NCBI GenBank assembly: GCA_963931865.1
Contig: OZ007512.1
Location: 1 to 64,000, forward strand
Source: Axinella damicornis
Lineage: Eukaryota > Porifera > Demospongiae > Axinellida > Axinellidae
DNA length: 64,000 nt
Direction: 5' to 3'
Under the pieces are notes generated by a model. It searched no databases. It saw only the letters and a list, made by a program, of their open reading frames with translations, and was not told the DNA's origin. Each line of letters starts with the position of its first letter. Within the stretch, counting starts at the first letter, position 1. The position numbers were made by a program, and so were the translations under genes. Shown piece after piece: positions 24,042 through 35,264 of the stretch.

Positions 24042-24848
24042 TTATAGTTTAGTTCTTGCTCTAGTCCTCATCGCTATGGGAGTAGGAGCAATAGGTGTCC
24101 AAGACACAGAACTGAGTGTGCAGCCGCGTCGGATGGAAAGACCTGGTATGCCTTCCCTCACACGGTAGAGTACCTGCCTTGCATTCATCATGTCCAACTG
24201 CTCATCACCAGATGTTTCAGGTGAGCTGCCAGCAACTTGTTTTGACCTTCTAACCTTCCTTTTTCTTCTCACAACTGGAGTCCAGCTTTCCTCATCATCA
24301 CTGCCTTGTTGGTAGCATACACCAGGAGTATTGCTCTGCACATCAAATCTTACATGCTTGCAAGCCATTAGATCTATGCCCTCAGCCTCAGGCCCAGAGT
24401 CTAAGTCGGTAGGCAGGACTGGGGTAGATGTAGCTCCCTGTACTGACAGAGAATCTGCTGGGGCGTTCTCTGGGAATGCTTTCGTCAAGCATGGATGGGC
24501 ATCAATTGGATCGTCATCGTTGTGGCGTGTTTCTCGCTCACCAGTGTTCTCTTTAAGGGTGGGAGGACCATCGAAGGCAGCGGATCCTTCTCGAGGCATC
24601 TTCTTATTGCGGCGCTTTCTCGGTTTGCGGACCTTGGAACGCCTTGGGGCGGAGGCTGGTTCAGTGGTTGGCCAGAAAAAACTAACCTAAAAACCACTGT
24701 CGGTGTGCTTCATTGTCCACTGGGCCTTCTCAAAGGTGAGCTTCCGTTCCTGTAGGTGGAGACTCACAGAAAAGGGAACGCCAACTTCATGAAGTCCACA
24801 GAAGAGGCCCTCGAGAACAGCAACGCGAATACCAGCTCCAACCGCCAT
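24042..24848 (-). pseudogene. Unrecognised 268-residue ORF interrupted by one in-frame TAG
   Basis: The longest uninterrupted part starts at an ATG at 24599 (185 codons). The same frame is open upstream to an ATG at 24848, broken only by TAG at 24687-24689 (codon 54). The N-terminal part (MAVGAGIRVAVLEGL..., then QWTMKHTDSGF) reads like a globular protein. After the stop come a basic stretch (KVRKPRKRRNKK), an acidic/low-complexity middle, the short motif SWTPVVRRKRK and an arginine-rich end RTRARTKL. Such basic tails suggest nucleic-acid binding, perhaps a transposon-encoded accessory protein, but I do not recognise the family. The TAG could be a decaying mutation, a readthrough site, or hidden by an intron; the sequence around it is TTTTTAG-GTTAGT, which resembles both an acceptor and a donor. 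Confidence 0.45.
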
Positions 24849-25282
24849 TTTTTTTCAATATTGTTTTTTGACTTCACGGCAAAACGCGGTCGGTCTATAG
24901 CGTTTTATAGCCGGCGAAATGGACATGTACAGGTAGCTATGTAGTGTCCCTACACAGATCTGCTTGGCTATTTTGCACTTAATGTGAGATGCGTGTGGTA
25001 GACGTTCGATTATGCGTATTGTGTGCGTTGTTTGTCCAATTTTTGGCATGCATGAATCGCTCCTTACTACCCAGACCTTGCGTCTTATACAAAATATCCA
25101 GGCAGACCTTGGTAGGTCACATGGTAAGGAATCCGCACGTATGTAGTTTGTTCGGACTTAACTGCTTTCAACCTGGCGCGTTTCAAGAAGTAATCATTGC
25201 GCACAGCCATTTTGTTTGTTTAGTTACATGTGCGGTGAGGGTCTCCATGGAAACCAAAATACAATAAACAAATTTAACTAAG
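24849..25282. other. No recognisable feature
   Basis: Unique sequence upstream of the minus-strand ORF, so it could include that ORF's promoter. No TATA box or other motif is convincing. Confidence 0.4.
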
Positions 25283-25376
25283 AGCAGCTTACTCCATGGA
25301 TTGTGAAACTCAGAGCAGCTTACTCCATGCAATCAGAGCAGCTTACTCCTTGCATTGTGAAACTCACACAGCAAAA
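25283..25376. repeat. 31-bp minisatellite, short left part
   Basis: Three copies of the unit AGAGCAGCTTACTCCATGCA plus TTGTGAAACTC. The array is interrupted at 25377 by the CACTA-like element and resumes at 30353. Confidence 0.85.
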
Positions 25377-26479
25377 CAGTCCAACAGGACGGATACCGTT
25401 TCGGTCCGTTTAACCGTTTGCCGTCTAACTCCGTAATGGGACCCGCGTAGACGGACTTAAACAAACGGCACCGTATGGTACACCGTCGAAGTCCGTACTA
25501 CAGACCGTCCAAGCCCGTGTATGTACCGTCTGAGCAGTACGGACCCCGTCAGAAACACCGTGAGAGCCGTACACACGGACTCAGCCGGAGCACCGTGAGA
25601 GCCGCTAACACGGACCCCGTTATGCGATCGTATTAATTTAGGTTGCCAGGATGTAAATTGACTTGGAAATTGAAATTTCGAAGTACAACAATCAAAGCAT
25701 ACTGAAAGACAACAAAAATACAGTTGTGACAGCATAATATGCAGGCAGCTGGATGAACAGGCAAGAAAACACTATTAGTATAGCTACAGTCAGACCTCGG
25801 TGATCTGTTCAACTGTCCAGTCTCTACAACTTTTGGTCCAGTGTGGTCACTGTAGAACTGTGATGATGAATTGGCAGACAATTGCAGTTGTGCAGAGAAC
25901 TTGCCCGAGTCTGAATGGAAGGAAGGAGATATGCATGAATAACCAATTCAGCAGCTGGGCCTGGAATGATTTATCATGCAAGTAGTGATACAGAGGGTAG
26001 CTAGAGAGAAGGTACTTCATGCAGATTGTGCCCATGTACAGATTGATCAAGTGCTCGCACAGCAATAAAGATTGATGGTAGCTGCATGGCACTCATGTGA
26101 GTATAGTAACGTAGCAACTATCTTACATTGTAAAATGAGGTCTCATCACAAGTTCTGTTGCATTAATCCTATAAACAGGGGAAAGATGAAGCTGAATAAA
26201 GCGCAATCATACATTCAAATTCAGATGCACGGAGTCTTACCTCATTCAAAATGCTGTTCTTTCATGACAGAGGTACAGACATTCTCGAAGGGATAACTGC
26301 ATGGGCCAATTATTATGGTATTAGTAATGCATCACGAAACAACTTGCACAAGAAATCCCTTGGGATCAGTTGGAATATACGGCACCTCGGAAATTAGTTA
26401 ATTATTCGAGTGGGCGGGGCTAGGCGAGTCACGTGGTGGTGTTGCCGAGCCGTAAAAGTGGCTGCTTAGCGCTTCGTGG

Positions 26480-26511
26480 TAGTCTCGCGGGCGTCTGGCC
26501 CCGCGAGACTA
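26480..26511. mobile_element. 32-bp micro-hairpin insertion with 9-bp TSD
   Basis: TAGTCTCGCGGGCGTCTGGC continues to CCCGCGAGACTA: two inverted TAGTCTCGCGGG arms with almost no interior. It is flanked by GCTTCGTGG at 26471-26479 and 26512-26520, a perfect 9-bp direct repeat. Confidence 0.8.
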
Positions 26512-26857
26512 GCTTCGTGGGGTCTGTCCAAGCGATCGGCCAGCATGCCCTGCTATGGTCACTTCGTGCAGCGAGCGAATGAAAAAAGCTCAGAGAAAGG
26601 TGTGTCAGTCCTTATACTTGAATCAATGGTGCCAGGTGGTATCGACGACATATTAACGACATAAAAGTATGGTGGAGGCGTACAAAAGTGACAAGAATCG
26701 TCTGAAAAGTCACAAGAATCATCCGAAAATGATAGGAAACGATAGTGATTCTCTCCACTCCTCCAAACAACACTGGGTCACCTATCTCCAGCAGGGACAT
26801 GATTGAGCAGTTGCAGGTCACTAGTCACAAGTCTGAGTTCAGTTAGTGCAGCTGAGG

Positions 26858-27312
26858 GCCACCAGGGTTTCATGTAGAAAAAAATGTTTGGGGGGGAAGT
26901 AGCAGTGGCGGATACACAGCGCACTGCCGGATACACAGCGCACTGCCGAAGGCGGTGCGCAGAGCTGCAAAGTGGTGATCAGTCCGCGCGAAGCGCGGAA
27001 AATTTTTTTACGTGTTCTTTTAGCGATCAGGAAGCGCTCTCGTAGCATCTCTGCGCATTGTGGACATGTTCCCAGACGCAAAGAAGATTGACTAAGTAAC
27101 CAGTAAGTATCGATGTGTGGGCTGAGTAGTGGCTTATTGTGTAATTTGCGATGTACTCTGTATATACATGTAACTGTTACGTTACTCAATATTATATTAC
27201 ACAATTTTCTAAGCAGTATCTGAGTCCTAATATGGTATTACCATGATGTAATGATATAGTCAATCTCTTCTTTGGGGGGGAAGCTAGACTGTTTGGGGGG
27301 GAAGCTTCCCCC

Positions 27313-27355
<43 letters not shown>

Positions 27356-27374
27356 ACAGTAGATGAAACCCTGG
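26858..27374. mobile_element. Small inverted-repeat element ending in poly-C
   Basis: CCACCAGGGTTTCATGTAG near 26862 is mirrored by GTAGATGAAACCCTGGCC near 27358. The interior carries two GTTTGGGGGGGAAGC direct repeats and ends with C40 (27316-27355). It is non-coding; the termini are short and the boundaries approximate. Confidence 0.5.
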
Positions 27375-27614
27375 CCACAAGACTACAGACTCAAATCTTG
27401 GATTGCAGTAGCTCTGCAGTTTACTCAATTGCATTTTGCTGCCAAACTACCGCGCGCATGAACTTAATTTACTATAGCGCATGGGCGACTACCTACGTAT
27501 ACCGCGCGCATGCATGCACTTAATTAACCCCGCAACACCACCACGTGACTCGCCTAGCCCCGCCCACTCGAATAATTAATTAATTTCCGAGGTGCCGTAT
27601 ATTCCAACTGATCC

Positions 27615-28299
27615 AGAAGGGACATCCTGATGACTATTGGCTATAGCAATCGACCCAAAACCCAACACACAAGACAGAGACACTCACAGAGGCAATGGGC
27701 TACTAGGGGCCTGAAAAAAAAAAAACGACTCGAGACACAACTCACTTCAGCTAGCCACACTGGCGCCTGTTATGGCGTGATGGCTGTAAAATTACAGGAA
27801 TGAACTCACATACTGTCCAGTAGCGAGCTTGAGCCAACCGAAAACAAGTACCGGAAGTCCATTCCCCCTTTAGAGTCGAGACAGAAACAAGGACCCAGCC
27901 ATACTTTTTCAAATTTAGTCCGCCAAAATGTCTGTGGTTAAGTAGATCATGCGCATGCGCGCAGGTATTACAGTAAATGGCCAAGTGCACAGGTGAAAGG
28001 CGCCCTGTCTGTTTCACAGAATGAGATACTCTAGTTCCGTGAAGTCTGGTGATTCTGAATACTAGTAACAAATTTATACATTTTCACTAATCTAATGACT
28101 ATGAAACTGGATAGCTATGTTTTAATGAGCTATATTTTTGTTCATAGAGAATGTAGCTAGTACGAGTGCTGGAGCTTGGAACTTCCACCGATTGGCCCAG
28201 CGAATGCGATCTCTCTTGATCAGAGCACACCTATTTCTAGTGTTAAAGGGTGAAAGGTAAGGGAGGTGATTCAGGGAGGTTGTATGTGTGTACACCCTG
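27615..28299. other. Interior of the CACTA-like element, no recognised gene
   Basis: Unique sequence with one minus-strand ORF of 106 codons (27751-28071). It shows no recognisable domain and no supporting splice or codon signature. I do not call a gene. Confidence 0.4.
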
Positions 28300-28850
28300 A
28301 CCGGCAACTTTGCCGGTGTGAGTCTTGTAGGCAGGGTAGTATCTGTGTGTGTCCCTGACCGGCGACTTTGCCCTGTGCGAGTCTTGTAGGCAGGGTAGTA
28401 TTGTGTCCCTGACCGGCGACTTTGCCCTGTGCGAGTCTTGTAGGCAGGGTAGTATGTGTGTGTCCCTGACCGGCGACTTTGCCCTGTGCGAGTCTTGTAG
28501 GCAGGGTAGTATGTGTGTGTCCCTGACCGGCGACTTTGCCCTGTGCGAGTCTTGTAGGCAGGGTAGTATGTGTGTGTCCCTGACCGGCGACTTTGCCCTG
28601 TGCGAGTCTTGTAGGCAGGGTAGTATGTGTGTGTCCCTGACCGGCGACTTTGCCCTGTGCGAGTCTTGTAGGCAGGGTAGTATGTGTGTGTCCCTGACCG
28701 GCGACTTTGCCCTGTGTGAGTCTTGTAGGCAGGGTAGTATGTGTGTGTCCCTGACCGGCGACTTTGCCCCCTGTGCGAGTCTTGTAGGCAGGGTAGTGTG
28801 TCCCTGACCGGCGACTTTGCCCTGTGCGAGTCTTGTAGGCAGGGATTCCA
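28300..28850. repeat. 57-bp minisatellite, about 10 copies
   Basis: CCCTGACCGG recurs at 28353, 28407, 28464, 28521 and 28578 (one 54-bp step, then 57). Because 57 is 19 codons, ORFs stay open on both strands (up to 218 codons), which is a repeat artefact. Confidence 0.92.
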
Positions 28851-29189
28851 GGGAATTATGTTTGTGTATGGTCCGGACCAGCGACTTTGTCCTGTGCAAG
28901 TATTATATGATGTGGTGCATTTTGTGTGTGTGTGTTATGGTGCATATTACTTACCCCTTTTCTGTAGCAAACCAGAAGACCACAATCAATAAGTACCCGG
29001 ATTTGAAGAACTGAATGAAAGAGCTTGAAAAGACAGAAGATGAAGGGAAGCATGAAGAACCAGAGTAGCCTTAATTCAAAGCCATGAACCTTCGTCTGTT
29101 GTAGTCATTATTACACTCCTGGTATAGAGAAAATTGTGCCGTGTAATGTAATCTAATCTAAACTAATCTAAACTAATTAATAAACGTTT

Positions 29190-29520
29190 GACTATTTCCG
29201 AATGGCCTACAAAGATTCTGACTACACCGCCGTGATCGCTATGATGCAGTGACACAAAATCAAAATAATCGTGCTGAAACTCACCTTGGTGGTGGAGATA
29301 TGAGCGCTTTTGTCTCGCCGTTGGCCGCCATTGCTCGAGCGCTCCATCGACTTCCGGTGGCAGTACCGTTCTTAGGAAAGGCACACGAAGATTCTGACCA
29401 CACGGCCGTGATCGCTGTCGTTCACTGACGCTTACATGCCGAAACTCACCGTGCTGGCGAAGTTGTGAGTGCTGTTATAATGTCCTTTTGGTCGCCATTG
29501 CTCGCGATCAACTGAGCGTG
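29190..29520. repeat. Diverged direct duplication, about 190 bp
   Basis: CAAAGATTCTGACTACACCG with CCGTGATCGCT (about 29209) is repeated as CGAAGATTCTGACCACACGG with CCGTGATCGCT (about 29387). Each is followed by CACTGA/CAGTGAC, CTGAAACTCACC and TTGCTCG words. Role unknown. Confidence 0.6.
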
Positions 29521-30109
29521 ATTGCCACGTGGCATGTGCGTTAATTGGAACGTATTGCAATACTTAGCTTGCGCTACGGTACGGCAAGTCGCAACCGGGG
29601 TTGCAACGCGGCTGCTTTATGAATGGTTTTATTCGGTACTTGAGCACTCTAAACAATTTCTGATCTTCCCTATATCTACATATAGCTATCATGGTACTCA
29701 CATGTTGTGTGATAATTGGAACGAACTGTCACACTTAGCTTGTGCTACCGTTTAACCGCGGCTACCAGGAGTGCGGTCGCCCCTCGTTATAATCAAATTT
29801 TGTGCTTTTGTGCGGGGTTCTTCTATCGTAAATTGTTACAGAAGAAATCCACATCCTTTACTCACAGTTTCGGCAGTACACAGTACCCTTGGTGTATGAG
29901 ATAAAAGTCGTGGCTTTGAGTGTGTGTCTTCCAGCCCCGCCCTCCTATATATCAGTTTGCTGCAGCTGTCCTATCGACTCCATGCAGGCCTCCTCGAGCT
30001 CGGCTTCGTGTTACACCGGTACCGCCTGCATTTTCAGTATCAACAGCTGGTGCGCAGTCTCTGAACATGCAGAAGGTCCATTGCATGCCGAATAATAAAT
30101 TCATCATGT
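29521..30109. other. No recognisable gene
   Basis: Interior of the CACTA-like element. A short duplicated motif occurs (AATTGGAACG...CTTAGCTTG, near 29545 and 29713). ORFs of 60-90 codons have no domain signature. Confidence 0.4.
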
Positions 30110-30352
30110 GAAAATAGAACGGATACCGTGCATGGCACCGTTGAATGCAAATCAGAAAAACGGACACAGTAAAAGTACCGTTCAAGTAATGAATAACGTG
30201 CGTTGACATTACAGACAATTATTCATCGCTCACGGACTGCGAAGACGGACGCCGTGTATAGGTTTGCGTCCGTCTGACTCCGTCTGTCCACCGTCCTTCG
30301 CGACTATACGGCATTACCGTTGGATCCGTATTACTGGACTGTTTTTGCTGTG

Positions 30353-31585
30353 TCAGAGCAGCTTACTCCATACATTAAGAGCAGCTTAATCCTTGCATTG
30401 TGGAACTCAGAGCAGCTGAATCCATGCATTGAGAAACTCAGAGCAGCTTACTCCATGCATTGTGAAACTTGGAGCAGCTTACTCCATGCATTCAGAGCAG
30501 CTTACTCCATGCATTGTGAAACTCACTCCATGCATTGTGAAACTCAGAGAAGCTTACTCCATGCGTTGTGAAACTCAGAGAAGCTTACTCCATGCGTTGT
30601 GAAACTCAGAGCAGCTTACTCCATGCGTTGTGAAACTCTGAGCAGCTTACTCCATGCATTGTGAAACTCAGAGAAGCTTACTCCATGCGTTGTGAAACTC
30701 AGAGCAGCTTACTCCATGCGTTGTGAAACTCAGAGCAGCTTACTCCATATGCGTTGTGAAACTCAGAGCAGCTTACTCCATGCATTGTGAAACTCAGAGC
30801 TTACTCCATGCGTTGTGAAACTTAGAGCAGCTTACTCCATGCATTGTGAAACTCAGAGCTTACTCCATGCGTTGTGAAACTCAGAGCAGCTTACTCCATG
30901 CATTGTGAAACTCAGAACTTACTCCATGCGTTGTGAAACTCAGAGCAGCTTACTCCATGCATTGTGAAACTCAGAGCTTACTCCATGCATTGTGAAACTC
31001 AGAGCAGCTTACGCCATGCATTGTGAAACTCAGAGCAGCTTGCTCCAAGCATTGTGAAACTCAGAGCAGCTTACGCCATGCATTGTGAAACTCAGAGCAA
31101 CTTACTCCATGCATTGTGAAACTCAGAGCACCTTATTCCATGCATTGTGAAACTCAGAGCAGCTTATAATTACTCCATGCATTGTGAAACTCAGAGCAGC
31201 TTACTCCATATCCGTTGTGAAACTCAGAGCAGCTTACTCCATGCATTGTGAAACTCACAGAAGCTTACTCCATGCGTTGTGAAACTCAGAGCAGCTTACT
31301 CCATGCGTTGTGAAACTCAGAGCAGCTTACTCCATGCATTGTGAAACTCAGAGAAGCTTACTCCATGCATTGTGAAACTCAGAGCATGCAGCATACTCCA
31401 TGCATTGTGAAACTCAGAGCAACTTACTCCATGCATTGTGACTCAGAGCAGCTTACTCCATGCGCGTTGTGAAACTCAGAGCAGCTTACTCCATGCATTG
31501 TGAAACTCAGAGCAGCTTACTCCATGCAATGTGAAACACAGAGCAGCTTACTCCATGCATTCAGAGCAGCTTACTCCTTTACGTG
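30353..31585. repeat. 31-bp minisatellite, main part (about 39 units)
   Basis: Unit AGAGCAGCTTACTCCATGCA plus TTGTGAAACTC, with frequent GCG/GCA variation and a 28-bp short version lacking AGC. It is continuous with the left part at 25283 once the transposon is removed. Confidence 0.93.
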
Positions 31586-31678
31586 AACTAATTTCATGTT
31601 GCCCCACCCCTTCCCACGGCGATACTGCTAGTCCAAATTGCAGTCCAGAGTCCAGTCCACAGTCCAGGTTTTACAACT

Positions 31679-31721
<43 letters not shown>

Positions 31722-32097
31722 TTCTTCGCCGCTCTTCTGCATCTGTGTATTATTGTCAACGCAAACCGAAGAACAGAAAGAACGGGGTAGGCCTGGGAAC
31801 AAGGTTAAGTGATCATGTGGGATTTCTTGGCCTAGATAGTTTCTTGGAGGAGGTGGGGAGGTAGATAGTCCGCTAGTTGCTGCTTCAGTTTCTTGTATTC
31901 GTGGCTCTCCCTGTCCACTTCCTGAGGGGAATGTGAAGACTATAGATCATGCAGTGAGCCTGAACGATTGTATAGCACGCACAATTACACAAACCGGGTC
32001 TGATCAATGTCATAGAATATTACAGCTGGGATGCCGTAATTTCGGATATGTGCAGTATTTGAGTTTAAAAGAATAGAACAATATTTCGCTGACTGTC
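31586..32097. other. Unique DNA with C40 tract, no gene
   Basis: A run of 40 C lies at 31681-31720 after CAACTAC. The remainder has no convincing ORF or element. Confidence 0.5.
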
Positions 32098-32468
32098 AGA
32101 TCTCCCAGGCCTTCCGTAGCCTTCCCCCGCCGTATTTCATACTGGCGGCCTGGGAACGAGGCTATGGCGAAAGCGCAACAAGTTATGATGTGAATTAATC
32201 AAATCTTGGTTGAGCCCATGTCAGTGAATTAATCGAATCTTGGTTGAGCCCATGTTAGTGACATGGGCTCAACCAAGATTCGATTAATTCACATCATAAC
32301 TTGTTGACATGGGCTCAACCAAGATTCGATTAATTCACATCATAACTTGTTGACATGGGCTCAACCAAGATTCGATTAATTCACATCATAACTTGTTGCA
32401 CTTTCGCCGTAGCTTCGTTCCCAGGCCGCCAGTATGAAATACGGCGGGGGAAGGCCTGGGAGATCTGG
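32098..32468. mobile_element. 371-bp hairpin element with internally repeated arm
   Basis: AGATCTCCCAGGCCTTCC begins the left arm; GGAAGGCCTGGGAGATCT ends the right arm. The arms continue inward through GTATTTCATACTGGCGGCCT, GGGAACGAGGCT and AACAAGTTATGATGTGAATT. The block with GACATGGGCTCAACCAAGAT is present twice on the left and three times on the right. The whole can fold as one long hairpin. Confidence 0.75.
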
Positions 32469-32469
32469 T

Positions 32470-33060
32470 CACGTCAAGAGCGCATGATGACATCATTGTT
32501 TTTTCACGGCGGAGGAGGAAGAGCGTGTGACTGTCAAAAATTTGAAACAGGCGGAATCTCTGGCGTGTACTAAAAATAGAACACGTGAGCCCAACACGTT
32601 GGCTTCATCACGGATATCACGCCACTGTACTCGTAGTAAAGTTGCTAGCTAGCTGTAAATGGAGCGCTCAGAGCTCACCTTGCGAAGTCTGCGTTCTCAC
32701 AGTCGTTATCGACACAAAGCGATTCGTTCTGCATTCTACCCGAGCCTGAAAGTCGGGCGGGGCGAAATGGTGGATGATTGTTTGCTCCACGAAGTACTTC
32801 GAAGTTGAAGGGGGTGGTATTGGCCCAGTTCTGTCTCTGACTGATAGTCCTCTGGCTCGAGATCGACTATTTCGCAGCTGTATCGTTTCTCACGCTCTGT
32901 TCTGACCCGCAATCTAGATACAACGTGACCGGATGTGCTATTTTTAGTACACGCGAAAGATTCTGCTTTCACCACGGGAGAATACGAAGTCACACGCTCT
33001 TCCTCCTCCGCCGTGAAAAAACAATGATGTCATCATGCGCTCTTGTCACGTGCAATGACG
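32470..33060. mobile_element. Inverted-repeat element, about 590 bp
   Basis: GTCACGTCAAGAGCGCATGA continuing to GGAGGAAGAGCGTGTGAC (32468-32532) is mirrored at 32990-33053. The arms are about 63 bp and nearly perfect. No ORF of note lies in the interior. Another GGCCTGGGAACAAGGCTA terminus lies at about 33275, so the cluster is probably composite. Confidence 0.6.
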
Positions 33061-33984
33061 TCAGGTAGACAGATGGTAGACACACGGGGGGCGGTGCCCA
33101 GCTGTTAAAATACCTGTTTCGCGTTGATCCGTCCCCGGCGTTGTGAAAAATGAACGGTATCGATCGTCTGCCTTGCGACAGTACAACACAGGTCGTCGAG
33201 ATTCTTCGTTGGGCACCGCCCTCCGTGTGTCCGAATTTCATACTGGAAGCGATGAAATACTGGCGGTGGGAACGGCCTGGGAACAAGGCTACTTTCCCCG
33301 AGGGTTGGAAACTCTTTGCTAAAGTATCTTACAGTAGCTGTGTTGTCACACTCAGCTGCATAGTTGCTTATCTCCGCTCTTTGCTCTGTGAACGTGATAT
33401 CACCCCAGCTCTATATTCAACATCTACTTTTGATTGCAACTGTGCACACTTCATCACAGATTGATACAGATATCAGGGACTTGAAAGCAGCACTGGAATT
33501 GGATCCGACCAGTGTTCTCGCTAGGCCTCTATCGAAGCTTTTTGGCTTCTACAGAGGTTTTCAACGATCTTGCAACCGAATTTTGTAGAACGGAAGTCAC
33601 ATGACAGCAGTTCTCTGACTAATCAGCGTCTAGTAGTCACAAGTCATGCAAGCGAGCTAAGCAGATAGACTAGCAGACTCAGTCATTCCCAGGCAGCGTT
33701 TATGACTCACAGTTGAATGCTGTACCGCAGGAAGTTAATTTGACAGCTTCAGCAAGTGATTCGACCGCAAAGCACCCAATTGCGCCTTCTTACTAGTCAG
33801 CCTTGTGGATCTATCAGTGTACAGAACACCATTGTAGGACCCGGCGTAAGTCTTTGCTGTAAGCGTTTGTCCGCCCTGGTTCAAACGAAGCCATTTTCTG
33901 TGAGATTGAGAGCGCTCAAACTCTTACGATTTGAATTTGCATTCACATGACTTCCGCTGTTTCATTCTCGCCTGAAAATTGCAA
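33061..33984. other. No recognisable gene
   Basis: Unique sequence. The 104-codon plus-strand ORF (33150-33464) overlaps a minus-strand ORF and has no domain I recognise. Confidence 0.4.
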
Positions 33985-33993
33985 GGACTCCGG

Positions 33994-34025
33994 TAGCCTC
34001 GTACCAAGGCTTGGGTACGAGGCTA
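33994..34025. mobile_element. 32-bp micro-hairpin insertion with 9-bp TSD
   Basis: TAGCCTCGTACCAAGGCTTG continues to GGTACGAGGCTA: inverted arms TAGCCTCGTACC with 8 bases between them. It is flanked by GGACTCCGG at 33985-33993 and 34026-34034, a perfect 9-bp duplication. Confidence 0.85.
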
Positions 34026-34097
34026 GGACTCCGGAAACCACTGCAATGTGCCCTTGCCCTTTGCCAGCCCCTTTTAGCAACCACTTGAAATACATGA

Positions 34098-35221
34098 CTA
34101 AGCAAGGTTTCTGAGTGGTATGAATATCCTTATTTCTGTGGAGAACACTGATTCCAACCTGCCTGCAGTCTTGCGTGTTGACTCTACCTGCTTCATCCTG
34201 TCCAGGAGGGATGGTGCTGGTGTAAGGTGATCACTGTGTGGAGGTTCAGAAGGCTGTTCGACACTCCAGTTGGTCATGCACATCTGAGCAGGGGGAGAGC
34301 GCATCACGGAACCTTGTTCCAAGTGTACAATGGTTGCATGGTGTCATACTTGGTGGGACGGCATGTTAGAATAGGTAGGCTATGTGTTATAGTGTGTCTT
34401 ATCGGGTTGGTGCACTATACTGGGTGGAGGGTCACATACCAGATGGAAATGGTGTGAATATCATAATTACTGGAGGGGGGGGGGGGGGGGGGGGGGGTGG
34501 GTTATACTGGGTAGGTACCTGGGTGGAGAGTGTCTATTACCCAGCGAGGTATGTGTCATAGCTGTCATACCGGGTGGGGGTGGGTGGGGTGTGTGTCATA
34601 CTGGGTGGGGGGTGTGTCATACTGGGTGGGGTGTGTGTCATACTGAGTGGGGGTGTGTCATACTGGGTGGGGTGTGTGTCATACTGGGTGGGGTGTGTGT
34701 CATACTGGGTGGGTGTGTGTTATACCGGGTGGGGTGTGTGTCATACTGGGTGGGGTGTGTGTCATACTGGGTGGGGGTGTGTCATACTGGGTGGGGGTGT
34801 GTCATACCGGGTGGGGGGTGTGTCATACTGGGTGGGGGTTTGTCATACCGGGTGGGGTGTGTGTCATACCGGGTGGGGGGTGCAGCAGTAGGAAAAGGCA
34901 GAGTTTGCCTTAAGCTGACACAACGCATAGTCCGCTTCGTAGAGCTGCAAGGGAGGAGATTGCACCACATCACTGAAAAGAGCGACCTTTAATTGTTAAC
35001 CCTTTTCCTCCCCACTGCATTTCATTCTCAGCCTCTTGAGCCCATAATTTCTCCCTGTTGGGCCTCAATTGCTCCCAGACGACACACTGTCAGACCGGTA
35101 ACAGTAGACTCCCATGTGACTTTGATTAAGTGCACGCGTGAATGGTAGATACAGGCTCTCTCTCCTCCCTCCTACCAGCCAAGGCTACCACCCACCTCTC
35201 CTGCCTAGGAATGAGGCTACC

Positions 35222-35264
<43 letters not shown>

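Larger units (their letters stand above)
26363..27614. mobile_element. Long-TIR element nested in the CACTA-like element
   Basis: GGATCAGTTGGAATATACGG begins a roughly 83-bp left arm. Its near-perfect inverse ends at 27614 with CCGTATATTCCAACTGATCC. The arms share GTGGGCGGGGCTAGGCGAG and CACGTGGTGGTGTTGC. The interior holds a 32-bp hairpin insertion, a second smaller inverted pair and a poly-C tract. No target duplication is clear. Confidence 0.75.
25377..30352. mobile_element. CACTA/EnSpm-like DNA transposon, about 5 kb, probably non-autonomous
   Basis: Ends CACAGCAAAACAGTCCA and its inverse TGGACTGTTTTTGCTGTG, flanked by TCA on both sides (25374-25376 and 30353-30355). Deleting the element and one TCA restores the 31-bp repeat (GAAACTCAGAGCAGC), proving insertion with a 3-bp duplication. 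Just inside both ends (25385-25625 and 30110-30310) many short ACGGAC/GTCCGT and ACCGT/ACGGT words occur in both orientations, like the subterminal repeats of CACTA elements. The terminus is CACAG rather than the canonical CACTA/G, so the superfamily is inferred. The interior holds other elements and arrays, and I see no transposase. Confidence 0.7.

Noticed and set aside
28243..28899. 218-codon minus and 152-codon plus ORFs
   Set aside because: A 57-bp tandem repeat (19 codons) keeps both strands open; this is not protein selection.
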